From: Gigaspora rosea
Lineage: Eukaryota > Glomeromycota > Glomeromycetes > Diversisporales > Gigasporaceae
NCBI GenBank assembly: GCA_003550325.1
Contig: QKWP01000794.1
Coordinates: 70,718 to 134,717 of the forward strand
Reading direction: 5' to 3'
DNA length: 64,000 bases
Shown: positions 11,723-21,322 of the stretch, piece by piece
How positions within the stretch are numbered: the first letter of the stretch is position 1
Layout of the letters: the number at the start of each line of letters is the position of its first letter
The notes under the pieces: model-generated
The model's database searches: none
Seen by the model: only the letters and a program-made list of their open reading frames with translations
Told to the model about the DNA's origin: nothing
Program-made: the position numbers and the translations under genes

Positions 11723-13080
11723 TTACCTCATAGGTGTAGGATTGGTTACTTGGGGTAGATCATCTGGTTCATTAGCAGCTCTTTTCCGCAGTTTTTCATC
11801 ACAATTTGTCTCATTTTCGGATCTTTCCTTCCGTTTGATGGCATAGAGCTCTTCCTCCAGATCAGAGTGATACAACTCGCACAAATTAATGGTTCGAGGT
11901 CGACTATTTCTGGGGCGAGCGTTAGTGAGCGGAGTCCTGGGAGTCTGACATCTTTCGGATAGGCAGTAATGAGCGATGTGACCCCTTTCCCCACACTTAA
12001 AACAAGCCAATTCATTTCGGTTCGATGGTCGAGGTGGGTATGTTCTACATGATAGTGATGAGGTACCAACTTCAGTTTCTGCAGCGAGACTGGTCGTTAG
12101 TTTAGCATAATTGGCTGCCATTTGTTGCTTTTGTTGGGTTAATTCCTCTACTAAGGTTTGTTGGGACTCATTTTTCTTCTTATTTTTATAATAATTCCCA
12201 GCTTCAATTCTTCTGGCTGCGGTTATGGCTTCGTCCAGATTTTCAGGATCACCAAGAGACATTAGGGCCATGGTCTTCCCTTTTAGACCCCAAGGAACAT
12301 CCTTACTACATAGGTGTCCGGGAGTCTATGGTCTGGGTCAACCTTTTTCAACAGTCTCTTAAATTTATGGGCATACTTGTCGACCTTTTCACTTTTACCT
12401 TGCACCAGGGTATTCAACTCAATTTGCCATTGGTGTCTTCGTTCTTGGGTGGCAAAGTATTTTACAAAGGACTGTATGAAGCTGTCATTGGGGATACGAT
12501 TAATGTTGTTAGTCTCAATTATTTGTGCTAATGTCAAAATTTGTCTAAATTAATTTAGTCATTTAAACATTTAGACAATTTAATTTTTTAATAGTAATTT
12601 TTAAAAAAATAACAATATTGAAATTGCCTAAATTCAATTTGTCTAGATGCCTAAATGACTAAATTATTTCGACTAACAACACTAGTTACGATCATCATCC
12701 CAATATAATAGGTCTTCCTTGGTATCATTATACTAGCCAGCAGCAATTCCGGCTAGGTGGCCAGATGCTATATGAATTTTCCTTCCCTGGCCCCAATTAT
12801 TAGTATCAGCGGCTCGTTCAAAGGCTTCGATCCATTCAACAGGGTCTTCGTCATCTTTCCCTTTAAAGGTCTTCATGTGTACCCAATTATTCTCCCTAGG
12901 GGTCGGTGGGACATCATACATAGTGATATCTCTGAAAGCTTGAGCTATGTCGTATAGAAGATTTTGGGTCCGATTGCATTCTCGCTGCGGTTCTTTGTCT
13001 TCTTCAGCCCGTGGTTCATAGGTTGTTCTTCCTCGAAATTATCAATGTTTGATATTTTTCAAGTGATTAAACCTCTCAGG
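11723..13080 (-). pseudogene. Gag of the gypsy element, disrupted
   Basis: Minus-strand pieces: WVHMKTFKGKDDEDPVEWIEAF at 12921-12733, a TAG at 12733-12735 where a Trp codon is expected, then IPNDSFIQSFVKYFATQERRH and KVDKYAHKFKRLLKKV (12537-12283), then a frame to 11723 with the zinc knuckle CFKCGERGHIAHYC near 12000. This is the retrotransposon gag layout: capsid-type domain followed by a CCHC nucleic-acid-binding knuckle. It is split by a 184-bp MITE at 12501-12684 and by several frame changes. It was presumably expressed as the structural protein of cytoplasmic particles before decay. Confidence 0.88.
12501..12684. mobile_element. hAT-type MITE inserted in gag
   Basis: The terminal inverted repeats are TAATGTTGTTAGTC on the left and TAGTGTTGTTAGTC on the other strand at the right. 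Longer internal arms contain TTTAGTCATTTA and its complement. The flanking 8-mers are GATACGAT (12493-12500) and GTTACGAT (12685-12692), one mismatch apart. The 8-bp duplication and YAnTG start are hAT features. The insertion interrupts the gag frame, so it came after or during element decay. Confidence 0.75.
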
Positions 13081-13148
13081 TATACTTTGTTATTATTTTT
13101 GAAGATAATTTGCAGTAAGTGTACCAATATTAATTAGGGTAGTTTGAT

Positions 13149-13164
13149 CTCACAGTCACCACCA
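13149..13164 (-). other. Candidate primer-binding site
   Basis: Read on the minus strand, TGGTGGTGACTGTGAG starts two bases after the 5' LTR end. A TGG start is expected for pairing with the CCA end of a tRNA. The tRNA species was not identified. Confidence 0.6.
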
Positions 13165-13166
13165 AT

Positions 13167-14437
13167 TGTGAGGGGCAAGGCGATCGGGTTATATGCTAAA
13201 TACAACTAACAACACTACTAACTATCTAAACAAATGTCCTATAAGCGTGCAAGACTTTAGATCCTCTATTAGGCAGGCAGAAAGAGGCGTGGAAGATTTG
13301 GTCCGGGTCTCGAAGGTCTTGTGGGTCTTGCTGCAGCTTGGATAAACGAAGATAAGTATTTCTTTACTTATTGTGTATAGTCGTCCTAATCCCACTTTTA
13401 TATCTATCTCTTTAATCTAGGGGTATAAGGTTATCGAGTTAAATTCAATTAATGATAATCAATATCGGAGATTGATTATTTGATATATCTGATAATAAAA
13501 AGGGGTTAATCGATTAATGTGTGTATATATATCAGGTGATTAACTGGGTCTTTCTTTCTCTAACTGGGTTATAAACGAAACTAGGTTCGAAATGCGGGTT
13601 ACGTAGTAACAACTAAACGAAACAACTTTAACAAAGGTAACAGATATGTCACGGGACAAGGGTAAGATAATAAACGATTTTATTATAACAAAAGGGTTTA
13701 ACAACAAGTGAGAACTTCTTAACACTTCTACTCTTATTTCGAAGGTTAGAACTCAAGTACATCTGAGTTATTCAAATTTGAACTCTGTGTATTGTGAGTT
13801 ATCTTTATTGAAGCGCAAAAAGGAGGGTCTTATATACTTTTTACCTTCTTAATAAATACATTGTTTTAGACTATCTATACTAACTCTATTGAATCTTTCT
13901 TTATTGTACGATTTCACGACCTCATTTCTTTGAGGCGAAAGGTAGAGGCAGCTTTTCCAAGCCTCGAGGCGTAAGTGTTGGGGAAAACATATTCGCCTTA
14001 TCACTATAATTCCACTTTCAATTCACTATTAACCCACCGTGTGTCTATACTATGACGTGAGCGAAACTAAAACTAGGCTAAGTACATTGTTTACAAAAAG
14101 GGGTATAAACATACATTGACAGCTAAATGCCAAGGGCATAAACTAGTTTCATCTACGTGGGCTAAGCTAACATATGTAAATCTATTATTTACTAAAGGGG
14201 AAATAAACAAATATGAGCAGCGAAATATCAAGGGCACAAACTGGATTGTGGCCCTGGCATGCACAGTTACCAAGTGCTCATGCCGGAAATCACTGCGGCG
14301 TTACCTGGGGCTATGCTAACCTTTCATGACCGTGGCGTGATTTCGGAAGAAATCATACGATCATATGATATAACTATCGGGAGAATCTCCTGGATAACCA
14401 AATAATTGATAAAAACTTGAGGCGTAGCCCATCACAC
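13167..14437 (-). repeat. 5' LTR of the Ty3/gypsy element
   Basis: Right LTR, promoter-bearing in the sense of the element. It pairs with 4506-5808. Compared with that copy it has an extra segment near 13745-13765 (GTTAGAACTCAAGTACATCT) and lacks a stretch near 13445, so the two LTRs have diverged by indels as well as by substitutions. Confidence 0.9.
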
Positions 14438-14776
14438 CGTACGGACTACTACGGCCTGATTTGTTATGTTAATAAATTTTAAATGATGATTGGCTATCAG
14501 GTGTAAAGTAAAAAAACAATCAAAAAAATCAATCAATAACAGATGTTATTGGCTAGATCGGGTATAACATAAAAACTTTTCCTTCGGGCTCTGAGTGGTT
14601 TCCATGTTCCTTGTAATAGTACATATAAAAATTGCCCACCACAAAAAAAAAAAAGGATAAATGTTTGTATACATTTTCTATTGAACATTAATTATTGCAT
14701 TTGACGAAATTATGTAACTTTTACTTTTTTTAAATGCTTGTCCTCGTAAATACTGTATATAAAACGAAGGATCTAC
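14438..14776. other. Flank of block A, partly duplicated at 62.4-62.6 kb
   Basis: No gene. From about 14610 the sequence matches 62420-62618 (landmarks AGTACATATAAAAATTGCCCA, TTATGTAA, GAAGGATCTAC), continuing the A/E block duplication beyond the retrotransposon. The CTAC at 14773-14776 is the target site of the solo LTR that follows. Confidence 0.6.
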
Positions 14777-15636
14777 TGTAACGAATTAAAAATTTAATTT
14801 TTAATATTGTAAACATTTTCCTTATTTGTATTATTTCCCGATGTAGTCATACTAAAATGGTGGCTTGGTGGCTTAAGCACATGAATATCATTGGCCACAT
14901 TAAGGCGTGGGGATGGCTACGTATACGTAGTCATTTAAACTTGATGGGCAATGAAAGTTAGAAAAGCCCACTACGTAGCATAGTAGAAGCCGCATAATCA
15001 ACAAGAAAGTCGTAAGCCATCGTAGTGGTAACGTAGTAATAACTAAGTAATGTAGTTAGAATTCAAAATGTATATAAAGGCCTCGAGTTCAAGGCCAAGA
15101 GAATTAATTAAGTTCTATCATGGTTTAATGAAGTTTCTATCGATGTAAATAAAGACTTCCCTTATTATTAATAAATAAATCATACCTTTCTTTGAATACC
15201 GAAATTATACTTATCTTTGAATTCGACTTGTAACTTTAATAACCCTTTTCGTAACTCAATTCGACGGACTGAATTGACTTGTAACCTCGAATCGGCTTTA
15301 TTAAGACTCGAATTCGATATAACCCGGTTTTGGTTAATCCTTTGAAATTATCCACGTGATTCATATCAGCCTACCGATTGGTCTCTAGTGAAGTCTTTTC
15401 GTTAATATACCCATTGGATAAACGCTGTCTCTTTTAGATTTCCCTGTTTTCGCTAGTAGATATAGAACTTGCTTTATCCTTTACGTAAACTACTTTGAGA
15501 AATTCTTAACCTTACTTACGTCAAACCCGGAAAGATCACCTGATCGATATCCGACTAAATATCAGCCTACCTTATACCCCGTGATACACATTTTGGTCTT
15601 ACCTTCGATCAATATTATATATTACTAGCATATTAG

Positions 15637-15655
15637 CCCGTGCCTCCGGCACGGG
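15637..15655 (-). other. Helitron 3' terminal hairpin
   Basis: CCCGTGCC-TCC-GGCACGGG forms a perfect 8-bp GC-rich stem with a 3-base loop, in otherwise AT-rich DNA. On the minus strand it lies 8 bases before the terminal CTAG. Confidence 0.82.
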
Positions 15656-15744
15656 GTTAAGGGATTATACCGGTAGTCGTTTAAAAATAATGCATATTTT
15701 TTATTTATGTAAGACATAAAAATTTTTGATGCTTTACTCTGATG

Positions 15745-16560
15745 ATTTTATTGAATGAAAAAATGATTACGGTTAATTATACATTGTCTTGAAAGACGAT
15801 CGTTAAAGTGAACAGAATTAAACTTCATACTCACACTGGTAATTTATTAAATGATTAAATGATTATGGTTAATACTTTGTCCTGAAACACAATCGTTAAA
15901 GTGAACAGAATTAAACTTCATACTTACACTGGTAATTTATTAAATGATTAAATGATTATGGTTAATACATTGTCCTGAAACACAATCGTTAAAGTGAACA
16001 GAATTAAACTTAATCTCATCCTGGTAATTTATTGAACGATTAAATGCTCATGCTAGTAATTTATTGGATGATTAAATGATTACGGTTGTGTACATACAAC
16101 AATCTCTTGAAACACAATAGTTAAAGTGGTCAGAATTAACCTTAATACTCATCCTAGTAATTTATTGAACGATTAAACGATTATAGTTAATCATACATCG
16201 TCTTGAAACACAATCATCAATGCGAACAGAATTAAACTTCATACTGACCATGAATAATTAGATCTTCATACTCACCCTAGTGATTTTATTGAATGATTAA
16301 ATGATTACGGTTAATCATACATTGCCTGAAACACAATCAATAAAGTGAATAGAATTAATCTTCACACTCATCCTGGTAATTTATTGAAGATTAAATGATT
16401 ACAGTTAATCATACATTCTCCTGAACACAATCGTTAAAGTGAACAGAATTAAACTTTGTACTCACCCTGGTAATTTATTGAACAAATAAATGGTTACGGT
16501 TAATTATACAGAAAACCATTGTTAAAGTGAACAGAATTAAACTTCATACTCACCCGTGAT
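15745..16560. repeat. Tandem array inside the Helitron
   Basis: About eight imperfect copies of a roughly 90-125-bp unit containing GATTACGGTTAAT, CCTGAAACACAATCG, AAAGTGAACAGAATTAAAC and CTGGTAATTTATTGAA. Copies differ in length and sequence. Subterminal or internal tandem arrays are common in non-autonomous Helitrons. No coding potential is maintained across units. Confidence 0.8.
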
Positions 16561-17280
16561 TTCATAGATTGATTACAAAAAATATGATAATGGTAATTAT
16601 CCAAACGATAATAATTTACAATTTAAAATAGGATTCAACCAAAATTTTTTTACAAAATTTGATCACGTTTTGGGATGAGTTAGTTTGCTTTGAAATTATC
16701 TTGATATTTACCATAAAAAATTCTTTTCTTTGTCGATAATTCGAGTTAATGAAGTCAATGATAGCCAGAAACAAACTGGTCAGGCCTAGAAACTCAGCCA
16801 TTAGTCCTAATCGGGAGCGCAGATAAGCCAATCTTGCGTGAATCAGCACATGAAGTCATATAAGCACAAAATTTTAATTAGTTGCCTATTCGGGCACTGT
16901 CCAACACTAATAACCATATAGAATCTGCCTTTTGTGGCTTCAACTCAAAGCTGTGCGGGAGACCATCGGCATTACGAATTCAGCTGATGGCAGCAATTAT
17001 AGTTGTATCCCGTCTCAGCTTATACATCAATTGCACGGATATATGCTACAATATCTCAATAAAAATCATTTAATCAAGGTTTTCATGTAGTATATGTCAT
17101 GTGCATACAAATCATTACTCACCGCACGTGAAACACAATCGTAAAAAATGCGTTAGGTAGACTGAAGCATCACCATCACCACCACTATAGGTTATTCGGC
17201 ACTGCCATCTTATGAAAGGGTTATTCGACACATACAATTTTTTTTTATCCCCCAGCCCTTCCTAATAATACTTACAGCTG
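16561..17280. other. Helitron interior, no recognised gene
   Basis: A 77-codon minus-strand open frame (16616-16849, containing LGLTSLFLAIIDFINSN) is present, but I do not recognise it and it has no paralogue here. Around 17140-17275 there is a second copy of the Helitron 5' terminal region (GGTTATTCGGCACTGCC, CCCCCAGCCCTTCCT), missing the terminal TC. It may be an older nested or duplicated end. Confidence 0.45.
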
Positions 17281-17430
17281 ATGATCATCGGCAAAATTCG
17301 ATAATTATTTTTCGATAATAAAAATGTAGTTTTCGATAATAAAATTTTAAAGATTATACCGAAACGATATACGTGTACTGGCCGAAAATTATATTATCAA
17401 AAACCACATTTTAATTTATTATTGTAATTA
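17281..17430. repeat. Foldback element, GATAATAAAATTTT family
   Basis: The left arm TAAAAATGTAGTTTTCGATAAT pairs imperfectly with the right arm ATTATCAAAAACCACATTTTA. A second member lies at about 40385-40555 (AAATGTAATTTTTTGATAAT with its partner). No target duplication could be defined. It lies within the Helitron. Confidence 0.6.
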
Positions 17431-17489
17431 TGCTATGATCATCGCATTTAGGGTGAAACCTGAGTTGTTGAATTCAAATAATAAAAAAA

Positions 17490-17640
17490 AAATATTTAGT
17501 TAGTGCAATTCCGAAAGACAATAATAAAGACATTGTTTATAGTGATCGTCATGCACTTTAATCGAGAGAAAAACCTGTTGAAGCGATGTTTGGTTAAACA
17601 ATTCTCATACAATAGATAAATATAGTAGAATTTCACGTTT
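17490..17640. repeat. Dispersed repeat, inverted copy at 37950-38090
   Basis: The segment with GTGCAATTCCGAAAGACAA, GATCGTCATGCA and AAACCTGTTGAAGCGATGTTT reappears on the opposite strand at about 37955-38080 (AACATCGCTTTAACAGGTTTT, TTGTCTTTCGGAATTGCAC). One copy is in the Helitron and one is outside, consistent with capture of host or other-element DNA or with a shared older repeat. Confidence 0.6.
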
Positions 17641-18336
17641 CATTGCGTTTAATCATATATATAATATATATACATAAGTTATATACAGTACGTAACGCTA
17701 CGATCAAAATACTACTCTGTTACTCATAGGCTAATTCGCACCATCATTATTGTAATATAGATTCTCTTATTCATGTTTTTATCATTGCACTTGCGACTAT
17801 ACCTATGCATAGTACTTTGTGAATTGTCATATGCGCGAACTTTTTCTACAAAAAACATTTATCGTTCACACATACTTTTCATTCACCGCACGTGAGAACG
17901 CAACATGCATATATGATGTAAACGAATGGATAAAAAAAGCAAAAACCTGTTAGGTAGAAACCTGTTCCTGAAATTTCACCACCGTCATCGTAGGTTATTT
18001 GGCACCGCCATCTAATGAAAGGGTTATTCGGCACCTGAAAATTTTTTTATCCCCCAGCCCTTCCTTGTAGTATAGATTATTATTGTTATTATTGATATCA
18101 TTTTATTGATATCCACCCCCATATTAGCATCACCGGCGTCAGCGTCTTTTTCTTATTGAGGTGATTTAGTGATAGATCAACTATCAGGTCTCCACGTATC
18201 GTATATTTGGCCCCTTCTAAACCTCCATGACCTCTATATATTTTTATATTTGTATCTCTCTCACCGTACACGGTTGGAGCGTAAATTGGCACTATTGTCT
18301 ATATTGTTTTACCCGCTCTCCCAAACAACCGTTACA

Positions 18337-19011
18337 CTACACCTGCCATTTTTAGGGGTCCTTAAAGTGGGACAGCCCAAATAAAAAATTAGGTAGCTGC
18401 TCGACGAAGTCGACAAAGTCGCACTAAAATTAGGATCATAATACGCTTTAAGATGAAGATAAAATGGCTTGATTTTTCAAATCTACAAGGTAGCATGATC
18501 AATGTGATTGTAGCATTTATTTTTGAATTATGATTTACTCGCTCATATTATAATGTATATTATAAGATATTTAATAGTTGTTTTCACCTTACAAAGTTTT
18601 TAATGTTAATTATGAAATTCAATAGTCAATAACTTGTACATATTGCTGTAGTAGATATAAGGTAGTGACAGATATTACATAATATTTTTTACTTTAACTT
18701 CTTCCCCTTCCTCTTCATTAAGAGAAATTTGATTTGCTATTGTAAATTTATATATCTAGCATAATATGTCAGAACTCCCCTCCCACCTCAGAATAACTAA
18801 CCTCATATAATGCAATAAGTCAACAATATTATTAAACCAAAAAAGGAGTTCTCAAGCATCTCGTTTAGTAGATAAGAGGCAAGCGTTTAATTAGCTGATA
18901 GTTAAATAAGTTGACAAAGTGATTCATACATCGATTAATAGCAAATTTTATTAAGAGAACTTTCTTTCTCGAATAAACTATTTCTGGTATAAAGCTTTGT
19001 TTAAGAGGCTA
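18337..19011. other. Junction of blocks A and B, no gene
   Basis: 18337-18540 continues block A (matches 62615-62770, with CATAATACGCTTTAAGAT and ATGGCTTGATTTTT). From about 18625 the sequence matches the D block at 53430 onward (AGTCAATAACTTGTACATATTGCTGTA, CAAGCATCTCGTT). No coding region is supported; short frames at 18098-18384 overlap the LTR end and are not conserved. Confidence 0.55.
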
Positions 19012-19230
19012 CCGTAGTGCACTGACTAAAATATTCCCCTTTTTCAACATTCCCCTTATAAAATACCTGGTGCAAAACATGAGGTCTCTATTAATTAAAT
19101 ATAGGTTTTTTTTTTAATTTTTAGACTGTTTATTGTAAGTGCAGAACATGTATATGCTTGAAAATTTTTTTTTTTTGCAACATTGCCCATTGCTTATAAT
19201 ATACCAGGGTCTTTGGTCAGCGCACTATGG
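19012..19230. mobile_element. MITE with TA target duplication
   Basis: The inverted repeats are CCGTAGTGCACTGACTAAA on the left and CCATAGTGCGCTGACCAAA on the other strand at the right. TA flanks both sides (19010-19011 and 19231-19232). Block D near 53880-53930 lacks the element. TA duplication suggests a Tc1/mariner-type source. No ORF. Confidence 0.72.
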
Positions 19231-19267
19231 TATGTCATACAAAATCTGGTAATGATTTATCCTTTAA

Positions 19268-19596
19268 TTAACCATATAAAATAACCGATTACTATATATT
19301 AAGATAACTGTAATTTGTGAGTGTACAAGCTAAAACTTTATTTCCGCCAATACCCGACAGTTCAGGATATTTTTATTACAGCATCAACCCGCTCTGTTTC
19401 ACTATGTTAACTAAATTCATCATGTTCATGGTTTTTCACTATGTTCCTAGTAACTTCAGCATAACTTTGATTAATTTTTTTTTTTTTTTTTGAACCAGTA
19501 AAGTTCCGATATTGAGATCAATTATTTTCTAACTTAAGCTTGACACTCATTCTCTACAATGTCTAGGTTATGATCTATAGAAATTTTTTTGTCATC
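19268..19596. repeat. First copy of an exact 329-bp duplication
   Basis: Identical by eye, base for base, to 19809-20137, including the T-run. In the paralogous D block (about 53945-54275) this segment occurs once. See the second copy for interpretation. Confidence 0.85.
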
Positions 19597-19807
19597 ATTT
19601 TTAAATTATAAAAAAAGATCGAAATCCTGTGTATAAAAGATGTACACGAGAAAGATGTTGTCGTAAAATTTTACTCTCGCTTACTAAAACATAGATACAC
19701 AATACATTTTTAACTTGAAGAAAACCAGACATTGAGTCTTTTTATTCTCTAATACTTATTTACACTTCTATACTACTGTATTTTACGTAGTTATTGCCGT
19801 ATCTCAA

Positions 19808-20137
19808 NTTAACCATATAAAATAACCGATTACTATATATTAAGATAACTGTAATTTGTGAGTGTACAAGCTAAAACTTTATTTCCGCCAATACCCGACA
19901 GTTCAGGATATTTTTATTACAGCATCAACCCGCTCTGTTTCACTATGTTAACTAAATTCATCATGTTCATGGTTTTTCACTATGTTCCTAGTAACTTCAG
20001 CATAACTTTGATTAATTTTTTTTTTTTTTTTTGAACCAGTAAAGTTCCGATATTGAGATCAATTATTTTCTAACTTAAGCTTGACACTCATTCTCTACAA
20101 TGTCTAGGTTATGATCTATAGAAATTTTTTTGTCATC
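19808..20137. other. N plus exact duplicate segment, probable assembly fault
   Basis: Position 19808 is an N, the only ambiguous base noticed. The 329 bases after it repeat 19268-19596 exactly. In block D the sequence after CCGTATCTCAA is a different 45-50 bp stretch that leads into the GCTTTTAGATAAACT shared by both blocks. The duplicate therefore replaces expected sequence and is best explained as a misjoined contig end, not biology. Confidence 0.8.
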
Positions 20138-21322
20138 TTTTTTACGCTTTTAGATAAACTTTATAACTTTAATAATATAAAAATAACGTTAAAATTGTAA
20201 TGTTAAAAGTTATGCATTAATTACATATTTTAAGGAAGAAAGAAGAAGAACATTACCTCATTACACCAAGAAATTTTTAAAATAAGGAAAAGTATGACAC
20301 ATGACCCTTCTGCCCATTTTTTCAAACATGCTTATAGAAAACGGACTACATTCTTTCTCAATCATGTTCTAAAGGCTGCTCCACCAATAAATCCAAAGTA
20401 CAAATTGTGCCAATTAGTGAAGATTTATCAACGATATATTAGGCTGTTCTAATTTGATCCTTTGCTTAATATAACAATAATAAACGATTTATAAATCTGG
20501 ACAGGGTAAAAATATGAGATTTTAATTGGCTACAAATTTTTTTGAACAACTAATATAATTTTAATATTAAAGTGTTGTTATTTACCCCTTATATCTGAGG
20601 CTCAAAGTGAGAGGGCAAGGTTGGCAACAGAGCCAATGGAACTCGGTGATAGAGAATGGAATTGAAAAAACCAGTATCATTTGATCCCATTCAGAGCAAC
20701 ATTGGCTCAATTCGCGGCTTCATTGGGCTCCATTGAGATCCATTGCCAACAATGGGAGGGGTATGTTAAACTTAGTTTTAGATTAGCGTGGCTGTATTAT
20801 CATTAAATTGATTAGATGTCGACTTAATGAGGTTTTAATTAACGATTTTACGTGAGATTGGAATGACACTGCGTATTTTGCGTATTTTATAGAGAAAGCT
20901 AGTGATATGATTTGTTTTTAATTATTTTTTCCAATTACTATAGTATACAGCAAAAGTTTAATGTTATTCAAGAAAAAGCTATTAAGGAACATCTTGTCGC
21001 TCCTTAAAGTTTAAATTAACTTTAAAATTTTAAGGCATTAATGTCGAAACACATAATCCTCACTTTCTACAATACATTATTAAATCTTGTAATCTATGTA
21101 TTAAACAAAAGAAAAAAATTCGTTGAACAACTAAATCTTAAATTCGGACCGAAACCCAGACATTCCTGAGATTCATTAGAATTAAGTTTAGAGAGTTTCA
21201 TTTCGCTCATTTTCGCACCAACCATTTTAGGACTACAAATCAGGCTTCCTATAAATAGCTTTTAAAGTAATGTATGGACTTGTAATCTATGAAACATGTT
21301 AATTATTGCCAGACACTGGAAC
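20138..21322. other. 3' flank of kelch B, shared with C and D
   Basis: No gene. It matches 25200-27288 in part and 54550-55728 (TTATGCATTAATT, AAGGAAGAAAG, TCAATCATGTTCT, GTATACAGCAAAAGTTTAATG). It contains a MITE-like palindrome at 20611-20766 that is also present in both other blocks. Confidence 0.6.
20611..20766. repeat. Block-resident MITE-like palindrome (three copies)
   Basis: Arms read GGCAACAGAGCCAATGGA and TCCATTGCCAAC with internal GGCTCCATTG repeats. The best-preserved copy, at 55019-55163, has ends CAAGGGTGGCAACGG / CAGGGTTGGCAATGG, a CAGGG-type hAT start. The third copy is at 26691-26826. All three sit at the same place downstream of kelch copies B, C and D, so the insertion predates block duplication. 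Confidence 0.65.

Larger units (their letters stand above)
4506..14437 (-). mobile_element. Ty3/gypsy LTR retrotransposon, decayed
   Basis: Element of about 9.9 kb. LTRs of 1303 bp (4506-5808) and 1271 bp (13167-14437) both read TGTGAGGGGCAAGG... to ...GTAGCCCATCACA on the plus strand. A 4-bp target duplication CCGT lies at 4502-4505 and 14438-14441. Transcription of the element runs on the minus strand, so the right LTR is the 5' LTR. Domain order is gag, zinc knuckle, protease, reverse transcriptase, RNase H, integrase, which is the Ty3/gypsy order. The coding region has several stops and frameshifts, and the LTRs differ by substitutions and indels, so the copy is not recent. It sits inside the kelch A/E duplicated flank. 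Confidence 0.93.
15625..18076 (-). mobile_element. Non-autonomous Helitron
   Basis: Read on the minus strand, the element begins TCTATACTACAAGG (TC start) and ends with an 8-bp-stem hairpin (15637-15655), an 8-base spacer and CTAG. It is inserted precisely between A and T (host bases at 18077 and 15624). These are the defining Helitron ends; there is no target duplication or terminal inverted repeat. No Rep/helicase gene is present, so movement needed another element. The interior carries a tandem array at the 3' side and a second, incomplete copy of the 5' terminal region at about 17140-17275. It sits inside the solo LTR. Confidence 0.82.
14777..18336 (+). mobile_element. Solo LTR split by a Helitron
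   Basis: Begins TGTAACGAATT and ends ACCGTTACA, flanked by CTAC at 14773-14776 and 18337-18340. The paralogous block near 62611-62620 reads GGATCTACACC with a single CTAC, i.e. the empty site. Removing the Helitron at 15625-18076 leaves about 1108 bp. Inside are a TATA-like TATATAAAGG near 15071 and AATAAAGAC near 15150, the promoter-R order expected of an LTR read on the plus strand. No internal coding region remains, so this is the product of LTR-LTR recombination. Confidence 0.82.

Noticed and set aside
19268-20137. Recent biological segmental duplication of 329 bp
   Set aside because: The N at the junction, perfect identity and conflict with the paralogous D block favour an assembly artefact.
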